Assembly: GCF_004379255.2 (NCBI RefSeq)
Contig: NC_056039.1
Coordinates: 32,749,883-32,813,882 of the forward strand
Reading direction: 5' to 3'
DNA from: Salvia splendens
Lineage: Eukaryota > Streptophyta > Magnoliopsida > Lamiales > Lamiaceae
Length of the DNA: 64,000 nt
Shown here: in pieces, positions 43,531 through 55,849 of the stretch
Layout: each line of letters opens with the position of its first letter
How positions within the stretch are numbered: position 1 is the first letter of the stretch
Made by a program: the position numbers and the translations under genes
The notes under the pieces: model-generated
What the model was told of the DNA's origin: nothing
What the model saw: only the letters and a program-made list of their open reading frames with translations
Database searches by the model: none

Positions 43531-45125
43531 TTAGGACTAAAAATACACAATAAATCCTTTTAAATAAAAATTCGTTCGTGTTAAATAAGTTTATGTTATA
43601 ATTAATTTTTTAATCCAATAATTAAGGTTAAACAACTTTAGCTAGGTATCAATGTTTTTTGGTGCGGCACCTTCCTCTAAACGACAACTTTTTTAAAGAG
43701 ATGAATCACCAAATGAATCTATCACAAAATGAGTCTATCAAATAATACAAAGCTACTTTGAATTGGATATCTAGAAGAAAAAGTATTTAAATTAAGATAA
43801 GACATTGTAATAATCGGTGTGATTTTCATTGCTATTCTTGGGTGAAACGCAATGCCTTTGACTTATTTCAATTGGTATGCCAGATATTTATTACAATTAA
43901 ATATCACTTGTTTTTATTCGGCGTGGCGTCTTCTGTTTGTTTATATGCAAAAAGATCACTAGGACATGCCCGAACTCAATATGATGTTGTCAATAAATAT
44001 TACTCCTACTACTATTTTTCAATGAACAAAACTATAATGTATAACAATTATCTTATTGGGTGTCTATGTAATAACCAAATATGGGTAACAATTATCTTAC
44101 ACCATATGAAAGAGTGCAAATTTCATTTTATGAATATTACTTTTGTGTATTTACATTGTCTATACATATTTTAACCTACTACCTACTATTTTCGACATCC
44201 CTTAATTATATGAACTATTTAATTTATAATTTATCCCTTAATATTATGAACTTTTTATTTTATACTTTATATTCATTATTCATTGCTAATATTTCACTCA
44301 TTTTTTCTTTCTTAATATTTGACTTTACCAATTATGTATTAAAACCCGTGCAACTTCTAAAAGTTCACATCTTACAATTCCGTCCCTCCAGAACCCCCAA
44401 TTCATTACCATTATTAAGGCTGGAGTGAGTATATTATTGAAAATCTATAGTACGTTTATGGACAAAGGGAATATAAGAGAGTGGAATTTCATATTGTATA
44501 AACTTTGGTAGAAAAATGTCGAGATACCTAGAATGAATTTTATAACAGAAAAAACAATTCTCTTTCAATCTCAAGCAATGCACAACCTACTTTTCCTGGG
44601 TGAATGATTATATAATAGTATAAAATACTTCATCTGAACGTTCCTTAAAATAGAAATAAAAATCGATTTACTAATTCATGTATCTGACTTTAAGTATGGA
44701 TCAATGTGAAATTATAGTTTTATTTTACTTTTAAAATACATTTTTTAAACAAAAATCAATTTTTACAATTAAAATCTACATCGCCTAGTTGGAATGCACC
44801 GTATAGGGTGGCGTGTGGCTCGCCAACTCGAGCCCTTCATCTCCACCAAGCAATGTCCAGCGTCGTCACCGCTTCGACGAGACGAGACTGAGCTGGTGGT
44901 GAGCACCGTTACAGATGCTCTTATGTTTCTTTTTTTACATCGAAAAACTCTATTAAAATCAACTTAGGAGCTGTAGCGCGATCCTCTTTTATAGTTTATA
45001 CGTAATCCATCACGTCATATAAAAGGCGCGCGTGAATTGTGTACATTGGTCGTGTGGTTCAAGTATCTAATGAGTGAAGCAGTCTATATAAAGAGCTGGT
45101 GCCATAGCCAAAGAAAAGCATAAAA
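43531..45125. other. Spacer before CYP72A gene C
   Basis: Mostly AT-rich. A GC-rich piece at about 44790-44925 ends GTTACAGATGCTCTTA, like the right end of a Harbinger element, but its left end is missing. TATATAAAG at 45085-45093 lies 40 bp before the ATG of gene C and may be its TATA box. The D/E upstream block is not present here. Confidence 0.5.
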
Positions 45126-47245
45126 ATGGAGCTCAGATTTCAAACACTGGCTGCTGCTACTTTAGCATTCGTGGCGTTGATATGCACTTGGAAGATACTG
45201 AATTGGGCATACATCAAGCCAAAGAAGTTGGAGAAAGCCCTCAGGAAGCAGGGGCTAAAGGGAAATCCTTACAAATTGGTGTATGGCGACTTCAAGGAGA
45301 TTATGCAGACCATCATCGACGCTAGGTCTTCCCCCATTAATCTCGACGACGATATCAAGCCTAGAGTCCAAGGATTTTTCCTCAATATCATTCAAAAATA
45401 CGGTAATTTGTAGAAATTTTGCTTCTTTTTTAGTTGAATTTATCAAATACAGTGTGAGAAGTGATACTGTGATTGGGCGTCTCTCTCTGTGTCTTTCTGA
45501 TTTACCAAATTAGGTTTTGTTTGTTTGTCCAATTTATGAGCTGTAATCGAATGATTCCGTATGATCTAATTGTTTGATTGAATAAGATTTGGTGAAATCT
45601 GATTTGGTTGGTTTTTGATTCCTAAAAATTGCAGGAAATGAGTGTTTCTTCTGGCTAGGGCCGAAGCCGTCGGTTATTTTAACGGATCCTGAGCTAGTGA
45701 AGGAGGTGATGAACAAGAGTTATTTATACCTAAAGCCAGAGAACAGGAATCCACTAACAAAGCTACTTGCACAAGGAGTTGTCAGCCATGAAAAGGAGAA
45801 ATGGGCTAAACACAGGAAGATCATCAATCCTGCTTTCCATGTTGAAAAACTCAAGGTTATCATCATCATCATCATCATCTACTGTATAGTTTATGGTGGG
45901 GTCATGCTATGCTGTAGCTAACTGTGATTGATTGTTGGTGCAGCTTATGATCCCAGCTTTTCAGTTGAGCTGTGAAGAAGTCTTGACCAAATGGGAGGCA
46001 AAGGCCGTCTCCGGTGGAGAGGTGGACGTATGGCCGGATTTGCAGAGCTTAACTAGTGATGCAATTTCAAGAACTGCTTTCGGGAGCAGCTACCAAGAAG
46101 GTAGAAGGATATTCCAGATTCAGAAGGAGCAGGCAGAGTACGTGATGGAGGTAACAATATAAATTTGATCATACTACTAATTTACTCATGTGTTTGTTGA
46201 TGATGTGTAGATTTGTTAATTAGTAGTGTGTGATTGTTAATGATGTGTAGATTTGTTAATTAGTAGTGTGTGATTGTTGATGATGTGTAGATTTGTTCCC
46301 ACCAAGAAGAATAGGAGGATGAAGGAGACTGAGAGAGAAGTCCAGTCGATGATCCGGGATCTCATCAATAGAAGGATCAAGTCGATGAAAACAGAGGAAG
46401 CCGGGAGCCGGGATGACCTTCTTGGGATATTGCTGGAGTCCAACTTTCAAGAAATTGAAGAGGGTGGCAGCAAGAGTTACGGATTGAGCATAGCCGAGGT
46501 AGTCGAGGAGTGCAAACTCTTCTACTTCGCAGGGCAGGAGACCACCTCCGCTTGGCTCGTGTGGGTGATGGTGATGCTGAGCATACATCCCGACTGGCAG
46601 GCGAAAGCCCGGGAAGAGGTTTTGCAAGTCTTTGGTGACAGGAAACCAGACTTTGCTGGCCTGAGTCACCTCAAGATTGTAAGAATATCAAATAACACTA
46701 GTCGTTTTAATCATGAAATTTGATCGAATTCTGGTCAATGCACAAAGGCCAAATGCCTGAAGTTCGAGTCAAGTTTATGTAATACAGTACCAATCCGGTT
46801 ACTCTTTTTATGGCAGGTGACCATGATTCTGCATGAGGTTTTGAGGTTTTACCCTCCGATAGTGGCGCTGGGGCGGAGAGTGAGTGAGGAGACGAAGTTG
46901 GGGAAGATGGTGCTGCCGGCTGGGGTGCAGATATCAATTCCGATCCTGATATTGCATCACGACAAGGGGATATGGGGGGACGACGCTGGGGAATTCAACC
47001 CTGAGAGGTTCAGTGAGGGAGTGGCGAAGGCGCAGAAGGGGGGGCAGGGGGTATTCTTCCCGTTCGGGTGGGGGCCGCGCATATGTGTGGGGCAAGTGTT
47101 TGCAATGTTGGAGGCGAAGACAGCGATGGCAATGATTCTGCAGCGCTTCTCGTTCGAGCTTTCACCTTCGTATACACATGCTCCTTTCACCATTGTTACT
47201 ACTCAGCCACAGCATGGAGCTCACCTTATCTTGCGCAAGATCTAG
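45126..47245 (+). pseudogene. CYP72A: CYP72A cytochrome P450, gene C (frameshifted by 32-bp deletion)
   Basis: Exons 45126-45402, 45635-45855, 45944-46150, 46291-46678 and 46817-47245 copy those of gene D almost base for base. Exon 3 lacks 32 bp at its 3' end: D reads GTGATGCAAGC...CCGGGATGGAG/gt and C reads GTGATGGAG/gt, so the segment between two GATG copies is gone. Exon 3 then ends in phase 0 while exon 4 needs phase 2; the spliced frame would read GAG ATT TGT TCC and stop after a few codons. The SLYIPGWR segment before the G-helix region is lost too. Everything else looks sound, including AGQETT, EVLRFYP, FNPERF and heme loop [15 protein letters not shown] young pseudogene, or a gene rescued by a splice form I cannot see; an assembly error is less likely given the microhomology. 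Confidence 0.75.
46201..46290 (+). repeat. 40-bp tandem repeat at the intron 3 acceptor of gene C
   Basis: The unit TGATGTGTAGATTTGTTAAT...GATTGTTAA starts at 46201, 46241 and 46281, so the splice acceptor TGATGTGTAG/ATTTGTT is present three times (AG ending at 46210, 46250 and 46290). Only the third is followed by the true exon (CCCACC); use of the first two leads to a TAG in ATTTGTTAATTAG. Gene D has two looser copies. Confidence 0.88.
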
Positions 47246-47715
47246 CTTCTTTTACTGACTTACTGTCTTTTGTTCATAAATCTTAGTTTTGCACTGTTTA
47301 TGTAATTCAGAAATAAGAGGTCTTTTCATAACTTTGGCATAAACTCAAAGTTGATTGGGTCAGGCTGCACTGTTAGGAATCGTCACAAGTAAATAACGAG
47401 AATAAAAGAGATGAACAAATGCATTGTTTCTCTTGTAATTTTCCAAAAAATCATGCAAAATACTCATATTAAGAATATACAAAATCAATAACATTTTTTA
47501 TTTGTATTTTGTAAATTTTGAATTATAGACCACAGATTATTAAAGTAGTAATTCAATTGAGTGGTGTGTCTAGTTATTTATCACAGGTTTAATTGATTTT
47601 AATACTAATAAAGTTACATGCCCTACAATTTACTAGGAGTATATAATAAAGTAACACATGCCCTACAATTTCAATGGAATTGCAAAATAATACTCTTGGT
47701 CCCACAAAAGTAGTA

Positions 47716-47894
47716 CTCCCTCCGTCCCGCACTACTCGCACCTTTCCTTTTGGGCACGGAGATTAAGGAATGAGTGATAGATAAAGTCAACAATTACGGC
47801 TGTAGGTATAAATTGTTACTAAAAATGGAAAGAGTGCAAATAACTTGGGACGCCTAGAAAGGAAATAAGTGCAAGTAGTGCGGGACGGAGGGAG
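47716..47894. mobile_element. Stowaway-like MITE, family with CGCACTACTCGCAC ends
   Basis: CTCCCTCCGTCCCGCACTAC on the left and GTAGTGCGGGACGGAGGGAG on the right, TA on both sides, 179 bp. The same family and length as 51871-52049. Confidence 0.88.
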
Positions 47895-47936
47895 TATATT
47901 TTTTCAGTTGGATACTAGTTTTAATACTCCCTCCGT

Positions 47937-48126
47937 CCCAAGGAAGATGACTCATTTCTTGAGCGGCACGAAGTTTTACGTATTTTTATTTTGTGTGTTA
48001 AGTGGAGAGAGTAAAGTAAGAGAGAGAATAAAATAGAGATAAAGATGTTTCCATTTATAGTAATGGGTCATCTTGGATGGACAAACCAAAAAGGAAAGTG
48101 AGTCATCTTTAGTGGGCCGGAGGGAG
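47937..48126. mobile_element. Stowaway-like MITE
   Basis: CTCCCTCCGTCCCAAGGAAG ... TCTTTAGTGGGCCGGAGGGAG with inner GATGACTCA / TGAGTCATC, TA on both sides. Confidence 0.82.
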
Positions 48127-48204
48127 TACATAATTAATAGAGTAAAATAAATAAAAACAAAAGTAAAATAGTAATGTGTTTAATATAATGATAAAAGATT
48201 AATA

Positions 48205-48385
48205 CTCCAACCGTCTCCAAAGAATATGTACTTTGGGGTCGGCACGAGTTTTAATGTAAAATTGGTGAAGTAAGAGAGACGTAGAGAGAAAAAAAAATAA
48301 AGCATGGTTAGTGAAGAATGAGTCTCACCTTGTTAGAGAGAAAAACTTTGTAAAATTAGAAAGTGCATATTCTTATGGGACGGAG
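48205..48385. mobile_element. Stowaway-like MITE
   Basis: CTCCAACCGTCTCCAAAGAA ... TTCTTATGGGACGGAG with inner AATATGTAC / GTGCATATT, TA on both sides. Confidence 0.7.
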
Positions 48386-48638
48386 TAAAAAAGAAAAATG
48401 TATATTTTTGAGGAATAGGAGAGAGTACTACTCTGACACTACCTTTCAAATTACAGTGTATTTACTCATAAAAAAAGACTTTCTTCTTCCATGCAATTGA
48501 CAAGCCAAATTTATTTTACTAATCCAAATCTTTTTTGATGAATTACTTTAAAAAATCAACTTTAAATGTCATCATCATATTACAAAACTAGTAAGTTGAC
48601 TGGTGACTCAGTGGTGAGTGAGGACTGGGTATTCACAT

Positions 48639-48767
48639 CCCATTTTTCTTCACCATGCATGTTCGAGGAAATTCTTATCCTCATCAATTTCTCATCTTGA
48701 TCTTGTTTTGCTTCATCACTTTCATTCTATATACTCCACAAGATTGGGCATTTGTCGAGGCATAACA
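48639..48767 (+). promoter_or_regulatory. Upstream block of CYP72A gene D with uORF
   Basis: Starts CCCATTTTTCTTCACCATGC and includes the palindromic CATGCATG core. A uORF starts at ATG 48655 and stops at TAA 48763-48765, exactly 2 nt before the main ATG 48768; it encodes 36 residues starting MHVRGNSYPHQF. TATATAC at about 48729 may be a TATA box, in which case part of the uORF would not be in the mRNA. Gene E has the same layout. Confidence 0.6.
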
Positions 48768-50961
48768 ATGGAGGTCGGATTCCAAACACTGGCTGCTGCT
48801 GTTTTAGCATTTTTGGCGTTGATATACACTTGGAAATTACTGAACTGGGCATACATCAAGCCTAAGAAGTTGGAGAGAGCCCTCAGAAAGCAGGGGCTAA
48901 AGGGTAATCCTTACAAATTCATGTATGGCGACTTGAAGGAGTTTATGCAGTCGATCATCGAAGCTAGGTCTTCCCCAATTAATCTCCACGATGATATCAA
49001 GCCCAGACTTCAATCATTTTTCCTCCGTATCATTCAGAAATACGGTATTTGTTTAGAATTTTTGCTTCTCTTTTTGTTGAATACCAAATTAGGTTTTGTG
49101 TTTGTTCCCCAATTTCGCTAATTTAGTAAATTTGAGTTACAGTCGGATGATTCATTGATTCCGTATGAATTGCGATCTCATCCTCGTAGGATATTGTTTG
49201 ATTCTATTATGTTTCGATTGAATGGATAAAAAAGGTGAAATCTGATTTGGTTGGTTTTGATTCCTAAAAATTGCAGGAAATGAGTGTTTCTTTTGGCTAG
49301 GGACGATACCCGCAGTTATTTTAATGGATCCTGAGCTAATTAAGGAGGTGCTCAACAAGAGTTATCTATACCTAAAGCAAGAAAACAGGAATCCACTAAC
49401 AAAGCTGCTTGTACAAGGAGTTCTCAACCAAGAAAAAGATAAATGGGCCAAACACAGGAAGATCATCAATCCTGCTTTCCATGTTGAAAAACTCAAGGTT
49501 ATCATCATCATCATCATCCACTGCATAATTCATGTGATATGGTGTAGTTAAGTGTGATTGATTGTTGGTGCAGCTAATGCTCCCAGCTTTTCATTTGAGC
49601 TGCGAAGAAGTCTTGACCAAATGGGAGGAGAAGGCTGTCTCCGGTGAGGTGGACGTATGGCCGGATTTGCAGAGCTTAACTAGCGATGCAATTTCAAGAA
49701 CTTCATTCGGGAGCAGCTACCAAGAAGGTAGAAGGATATTCCAGCTCCAGAAAGAGCAGGCAGAGTTTGTGATGCAAGCTTCGCGGTCTTTATATATCCC
49801 GGGATGGAGGTATCAATATAAATTTTATCATACTTATTTTGTCATGTGTTTGTTCATGATGTGTAGATTTGAGATTTGATCAGGATATATGTTTGTTGAT
49901 GATGTGTAGATTTGTTCCCACCAATAAGAATAGGAGGATGAAGGAGACTGAGAGAGAAGTCCAGTCGATGATCCGGGATCTCATCAACAGAAGGATCAAG
50001 TCGATGAAAACAGAGGAATCCGGGAGCCGGGACGACCTTCTTGGCATATTACTGGAGTCCAACTTTCAAGAAATTGAAGAGGGTGGCAACAGGAGCTACG
50101 GATTGAGCATAGCCGAGGTGGTCGAGGAGTGCAAGCTCTTCTACTTTGCAGGGCAGGAGACCACCTCCTCGTGGCTCGTGTGGGTGATGGTGATGCTGAG
50201 CCTTCATCCCGACTGGCAGGCCAAAGCCCGGGAAGAGGTTTTGCACGTCTTTGGTGACAGGAAACCAGATTTTGCTGGCTTGAGTCACCTCAAGATTGTA
50301 AGAATATGGGATGATAGTCGTTGAAATCATGAAATTTGATCAAATTGTGTCAGTTTCTTAGTAAGGGAAATCAACTTAAATACCTAGGTTTTAGGATGGA
50401 ACCTAGTATTTGGTTGGTCTCCCCTTTACGTTTGAGGCCTTACAGTAGAGTCTACTGTTTAATGTCTATGGCTAAAGGTCTGATGTTCGAGTAAAGTTTC
50501 TGTTTTCCTAATTTTGTTGCTCTTTATGGCAGGTGACCATGATTCTGTACGAGGTTTTGAGGCTTTATCCGCCACTAGTGGCGCTGGGGCGGAGAGTGAG
50601 TGAGGAGACGAAGTTGGGCAAGATGAGGCTGCCAGCCGGGGTGCAGATATCGCTTCCGATCCTGATATTGCATCACGACCGGAGGATATGGGGGGATGAC
50701 GCTTTGGAGTTCAATCCGGAGAGGTTCAGTGAGGGAGTGGCGAAGGCGCAGAAGGGGGGGCAGGGGGTATTCTTCCCGTTCGGGTGGGGGCCGCGCATAT
50801 GTGTGGGGCAAGTGTTTGCGATGCTGGAGGCGAAGACAGCGATGGCGATGATTCTGCAGCGCTTCTCGTTCGAGCTTTCGGCTTCGTATACGCATGCTCC
50901 TTTCACTGTTATTACTACTCAGCCTCAGCATGGAGCTCACCTTATCCTTCGGAAGATCTAG
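48768..50961 (+). CDS. CYP72A: CYP72A cytochrome P450, gene D (5 exons, intact)
   Basis: Exons 48768-49044, 49277-49497, 49574-49809, 49910-50297 and 50533-50961 join in phase to 516 residues. N-terminal anchor [19 protein letters not shown], then [19 protein letters not shown], a typical CYP72A start. Marks: [26 protein letters not shown], heme loop [14 protein letters not shown], and [12 protein letters not shown] at the end. Exon lengths (277, 221, 236, 388, 429) are the reference against which C and E show their changes. Intron 2 opens with an ATC microsatellite shared with C. The frame is also open upstream of the ATG, but the start at 48768 fits the family and the other copies. Confidence 0.94.
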
Positions 50962-53719
50962 CTTTCTTTTATTGTCTTTTTTGTTGATAAAGATTAGTTT
51001 TACTGTGTGTGATAAGAAATAAAGAGGGTTTATCACAACTAGGGACTTGGGAGTATTATTTTTCAAAAATAAAATTGCATTTTTTTGCTAATTATGGAAA
51101 AAGTTATTTTCTAAAAATTTTCAAGTTACGTGGATTGATTTTTCACAATATATCTCATGCAACTTAAATTTTGACGAAAATCTATAGTGTTTTTGTACTT
51201 TTCGTCACTATATCTTCACCAAACATTTAAAATCTACCAAAAATTTATCCATAAATTAGCCAAAAATTAATAATTTAAATGAAAATTTTCATTAAAAGTT
51301 TAATTTTATGGGACAATTGAACAGTGTGCAAAAGTTATAATTTAATTATCTATTTTTATAAGTTATGGAATTGACCATAAATTATCAAAAAGTGACAAAA
51401 ATTTTCGCAAAAATATATACTTATAAGCAGTCGATGGAAGCAGCATACCAAGTATCCATACTCCTATAAAATAGTATTTAAATCAATTAAAACACGACTA
51501 GAATAGATATTGAGTTTATAAGTTTTATCATGTTATGGTGGAAAATGGAAATGAGACTTTACTATGTGAGAAAAATGGAAGTGTGGCTAGAAATGAATGT
51601 GTTTTTCTTTGTTATTAAATGACTTACTACGTTCAGACAATTTGTTATTAAATGAATGTGTACTTTTCCAATGGACATTTATATCTTTGTTTGACTAATT
51701 ATTATTGGAATTATTTCATTCATCCAAAAATGCGTACTTTTCGAAGAGCTATTCTATCTCTGATTTAACTGATGTTCTAAGCCACACTAATATAACACCA
51801 TCCACAATCATATTACGTAAATCGTTCACCCCTTATGGCATTTTTTTAAGATAAAAGAATTAAATTATTACTCCCTCCGTCCCGGGCTACTCGCTCATTT
51901 CCTTTTCGGCTCGGAGATTAAGGAATGAGTGTATATGAAAGTAAAAAATGACGGCTGTAGGTGAAATTTTTTACTAAAAATGGAAAGAGTGCAAGTAACT
52001 TGGGACGCCCAAAAAGGAAATAAGTGCGAGTAGTGCGGGACGGAGGGAGTATGTTATAAAGAAGAAAGAAAAGCAAGGAAGAAAGAAAAATACCAAATAG
52101 AAAAAACACAACATAATTGTTAAAAAAATAAAAAATGAATGACTTGGGTTTTGAACTACACCAATAGGTTTTTATAAAACACATTTACCATTAATATTTA
52201 ATACTTTCATTTAACAATAGCTAGTAAGTGAGTGTTATTTGTGGCAATTGACGTCACAAATTTATTTAACATATCTGTTTCTCCTTTTTCTTGAAACAAT
52301 TAATTTTAAATAATAGAAGCATATTATAAAAGAAAAATGTTTTGGAGACATAATGTCTAAGACATAATGAGGTTAAAATAGTCCTTTTAGATTGTTTTAT
52401 ATTTTTATTTAAATAAATGTTTTGTACATATACCATAATACCCTTGTGCATATAAAAACATTTTTTTATATTTAAGAATTACTTGCTTAGTAAAGTTGTG
52501 TGCATTTATATGGATGACATGATTTAAGCAAATATATACTCTAAAATCAAATAAAATCTACCTGTAACAACTAACAATTCAATTATTCAAATCTTGTGAA
52601 CAAAATCTTGAAGCAATGAAATGGGAAATGATATTTTTAATTTAACATTATACGTATTTTATTTGTAATTAAATTTATAAGATGTTCATATACCTTATTA
52701 CTCCTACATTTATAAAACATATTATTTGTTTATAAGAGTTTTAATTCTGGAACGTTAACTATATACATTTACTTTTAAAATACAAATTGTAAAAGGTTAT
52801 ATCTTACTTTCCAAAATACATCTTTTTATAATGAGAAAAAATTTATATACCTTCACTTTCCAGATTCAATTTATTAAAAAAATATAAAATAGTAGTTATA
52901 TTTTTAAAATATTGGTTAGATGAATTAAAAGTACTCCGTATTTGATTATTTTTTATCGGGATTCAAAGTAAAGTTTCAAAATTTTAAGAATTTAAACAAT
53001 TTTATATTTAATAGAAATGATACATTGTTACTAATGGAGTTTAAAATTTTGATTTTAAGAATTTCATAATTTTAATTTAACTCTTTACATTCAAAATTTT
53101 TATTTCTTTAAATTCTTAATTTTTAGAACATTATGTTGAACCTATTACACATTTTTAACTCATCTATTAAATATCTTAAAGTACATAGTTAATATTTCTC
53201 CTTTTCTTATGCAATATTAGAGTTCTTAGTCCAGTTCACTGTAACATACGACAAATTAAAATTTAAGAATTTCATACTTTTGATAGTAGTAATTCTTTAC
53301 GTTCCAATATATTAATTTCTTTAAATTCTAAATTTAAAAAACGTTACAAATGTACCCCAATCAAAAAATTAATTATATATTCTTTTGATTGAGTGTATTA
53401 GGTAAAATAGTATAATTTGATATGAGTTGACTTTGATAATAGTTTGATTGATGTATATTTAGATAAAAGATAGTAATTTGATATGAATTGCCTTTCCTTT
53501 TATGATTAATTGATATATATTTATTTATTCAATTATTATTTAATTCAAAATAAGGGTATATTAGTCCATATTATAATTTGGCTTATGGCAAATTGACATA
53601 GGGGTATTATGGCTTGGAGACATTATGTCTCTAAATCATCACTCATTACCACCATCTTTGAAAAGAAGAAGCATATTAGAAAACTCAACCTTAGTTAGAG
53701 TGTGGAAGGTTTTTCCACT
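50962..53719. other. AT-rich spacer between genes D and E
   Basis: 2.7 kb, no gene. One MITE at 51871-52049. The rest is AT-rich with no repeat structure that I can delimit. Confidence 0.55.
51871..52049. mobile_element. Stowaway-like MITE, family with ACTACTCG ends
   Basis: CTCCCTCCGTCCCGGGCTAC ... GTAGTGCGGGACGGAGGGAG, TA on both sides, 179 bp, same family as 47716-47894. Confidence 0.88.
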
Positions 53720-53830
53720 CCCATTTTTCTTCACCACCATGCATGTTCGAGGAAACTGTTACCCTCATCGATATCTCACTTGTTTTGCTTCATCACTTTC
53801 TCACCATACACACAATATTGGTGTATAAAA
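53720..53830 (+). promoter_or_regulatory. Upstream block of CYP72A gene E with uORF
   Basis: Same block as before gene D, with one extra CAC triplet. A uORF runs from ATG 53739 to TAA 53826-53828, again exactly 2 nt before the main ATG 53831; it encodes 29 residues starting MHVRGNCYPHRY. TATAAAA at 53823-53829 overlaps the uORF stop. Confidence 0.6.
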
Positions 53831-55849
53831 ATGGAGGTCGGATTTCAAACACTGGCTGCTGCCGTTTTAGCATTTTTGGCGTTGATATACACTTGGAAAA
53901 TACTGAATTGGGCATACATCAAGCCGAAGAAGTTGGAGAGAGCCCTCAGGAAGCAGGGGCTGAAGGGAAATCCTTACAGATTGATGTATGGCGACTTAAA
54001 GGAGCTTATGCAGTCGATCACCGAAGCTAAGTCTTCCCCAATTAATCTCCACGATGATATCAAGCCCAGACTTCAATCATTTTTCCTCAATATCATTCAA
54101 AAACACGGTATTGTTTTTTAATTTTGCTTCTTTTTTTGTTGAATGCCAAATTAGGTTTTGTTTTTGTTCCCCAATTTTGCTAATCGTTTAGTTAATTTGA
54201 GTTATAGTCGAATGATTCATTGATTCCGTGTGAATTACGATCTAACCTCGTAGAAAATTGTTTGATTCTGCTGTGAATTAATTGAATGGATACAAAAGGT
54301 AAAATCTGATTTGCTTGGTTTTGATTCCTAACAATTGCAGGAAATGAGTGTTTCTTTTGGTTAGGACCGAATCCCTCAGTTATTTTAATGGATCCTGAGC
54401 TAATCAAGGAGGTGCTCAACAAGAGTTATGTATACCTGAAGCCAGAGCTCCCGAATCCATTAATGAAGCTGCTTGCACAAGGAGTTCTCAGCGAAGAAAA
54501 AGAGAAATGGGCAAAACACAGGAAAATCATCAATCCTGCTTTCCATATTGATAAACTCAAGGTTGTTGTCACCATCTATTGAAACTTGATCATACTATGG
54601 TGTAGTTGAGTGAGATTGATTGACTGTTGGTGCAGCTTATGATCCCTGCCTTTAATTTGAGCTGTGAAGAGGTCTTGACCAAATGGGAGGAGAAGGCTGT
54701 CTCCGGTGAGGTGGACGTATGGCCGGATCTGCAGAGCTTAACGAGCGATGCAATTTCAAGAACTGCGTTCGGGAGCAGCTACCAAGAAGGTAGAAGGATA
54801 TTCCAGCTTCAGAAAGAGCAGGGAGATTTCGTGATGCAGGCTTCGCAGTCTCCATATATCCCGGGATGGAGGTGCTGATATAAATTTGATCATACTAATT
54901 TGAGTTATGTTTTTGTTGATCAAACTGGTTTAGTCATGAGTTTGTTGATGATGTGTAGATTTGTTCCGACCAAGAAGAACAGGCGAATGAAGGAGACTGA
55001 GAGAGAAGTCCAGTCGATGATCCGGGGTCTCATCAACAGGAGGATCGAGTCCATGAAAACAGAGGAAGCCAGCAGCCGTGGCGACTTGCTTGGGATATTG
55101 TTGGAGTCCAACTTTCAAGAGCGTGGCAACGGGATGAGCATAGCTGAGATAGTAGAGGAGTGCAAGCTCTTCTACTCTGCAGGGCAGGAGACGACCTCTG
55201 TGTGGCTCGTGTGGGTGATGGTGATGCTGAGCACACATCCCGACTGGCAGGCCAAAGCCCGGGAAGAGGTTTTGCAAGTCTTTGGTGACAGGAAACCGGA
55301 CTTTGCTGGCTTGAGTCGCCTCAAAATCGTAAGAATATATAGGATAATAGTCGCTTAAATCATGAAATTTGATAAAATTCTGGTTAATATCTAATTTGGT
55401 GACTCTTTTTATGTTAGGTGACCATGATCCTCAACGAGGTTCTGAGGTTTTACCCGCCTATACCGGCGATGGCGCGGAGAGTGGGCGAGGAGACGAAGTT
55501 GGGCAAGATGAGGCTGCCGGCTGGGGTGCAGTTATACCTTCCGGTCCTGATATTGCATCACGACCGGGGGATATGGGGGGACGACGCGGAGGAGTTCAAC
55601 CCAGAGAGGTTTAGCGAAGGAGTGGCGCAGGCGCAGAAGGGGGGGCAGGGGATATTCTTCCCGTTCGGGTGGGGACCGCGCATATGCGTGGGGCAAATGT
55701 TTGCGATGATGGAGGCGAAGGCGGCAGTGGCGATGATTCTGCAGCGCTTTTCGTTCGAGCTTTCGCCCTCGTATACGCATGCTCCTTTCACCACTTTTGT
55801 TACTACCCAGCCTCAGCATGGAGCTCACCTTATCCTGCACAAGCTCTAG
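53831..55849 (+). CDS. CYP72A: CYP72A cytochrome P450, gene E (5 exons, intact)
   Basis: Exons 53831-54107, 54341-54561, 54636-54871, 54959-55328 and 55418-55849 join in phase to 511 residues. Nearly identical to D in exon 1. Exon 4 is 18 bp shorter than in D: the stretch after NFQE reads RGNGMSIAE, where D has [15 protein letters not shown], in a loop before the I-helix, so the frame is kept. Marks: AGQETT preceded by YS in place of [16 protein letters not shown], heme loop [14 protein letters not shown], and [12 protein letters not shown] at the end. Residues facing the substrate differ from D in places (for example [10 protein letters not shown] against [10 protein letters not shown]), so the two may differ in substrate. 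Confidence 0.94.

Larger units (their letters stand above)
47246..48638. other. Spacer between CYP72A genes C and D with three MITEs
   Basis: 3' UTR of gene C, then AT-rich DNA with three Stowaway-like MITEs in a row (47716-47894, 47937-48126, 48205-48385). No gene. Confidence 0.6.

Noticed and set aside
46256..46669. Minus-strand ORFs over exon 4 of the P450 genes, found in all copies
   Set aside because: Shadow frames; they recur because the copies are nearly identical.
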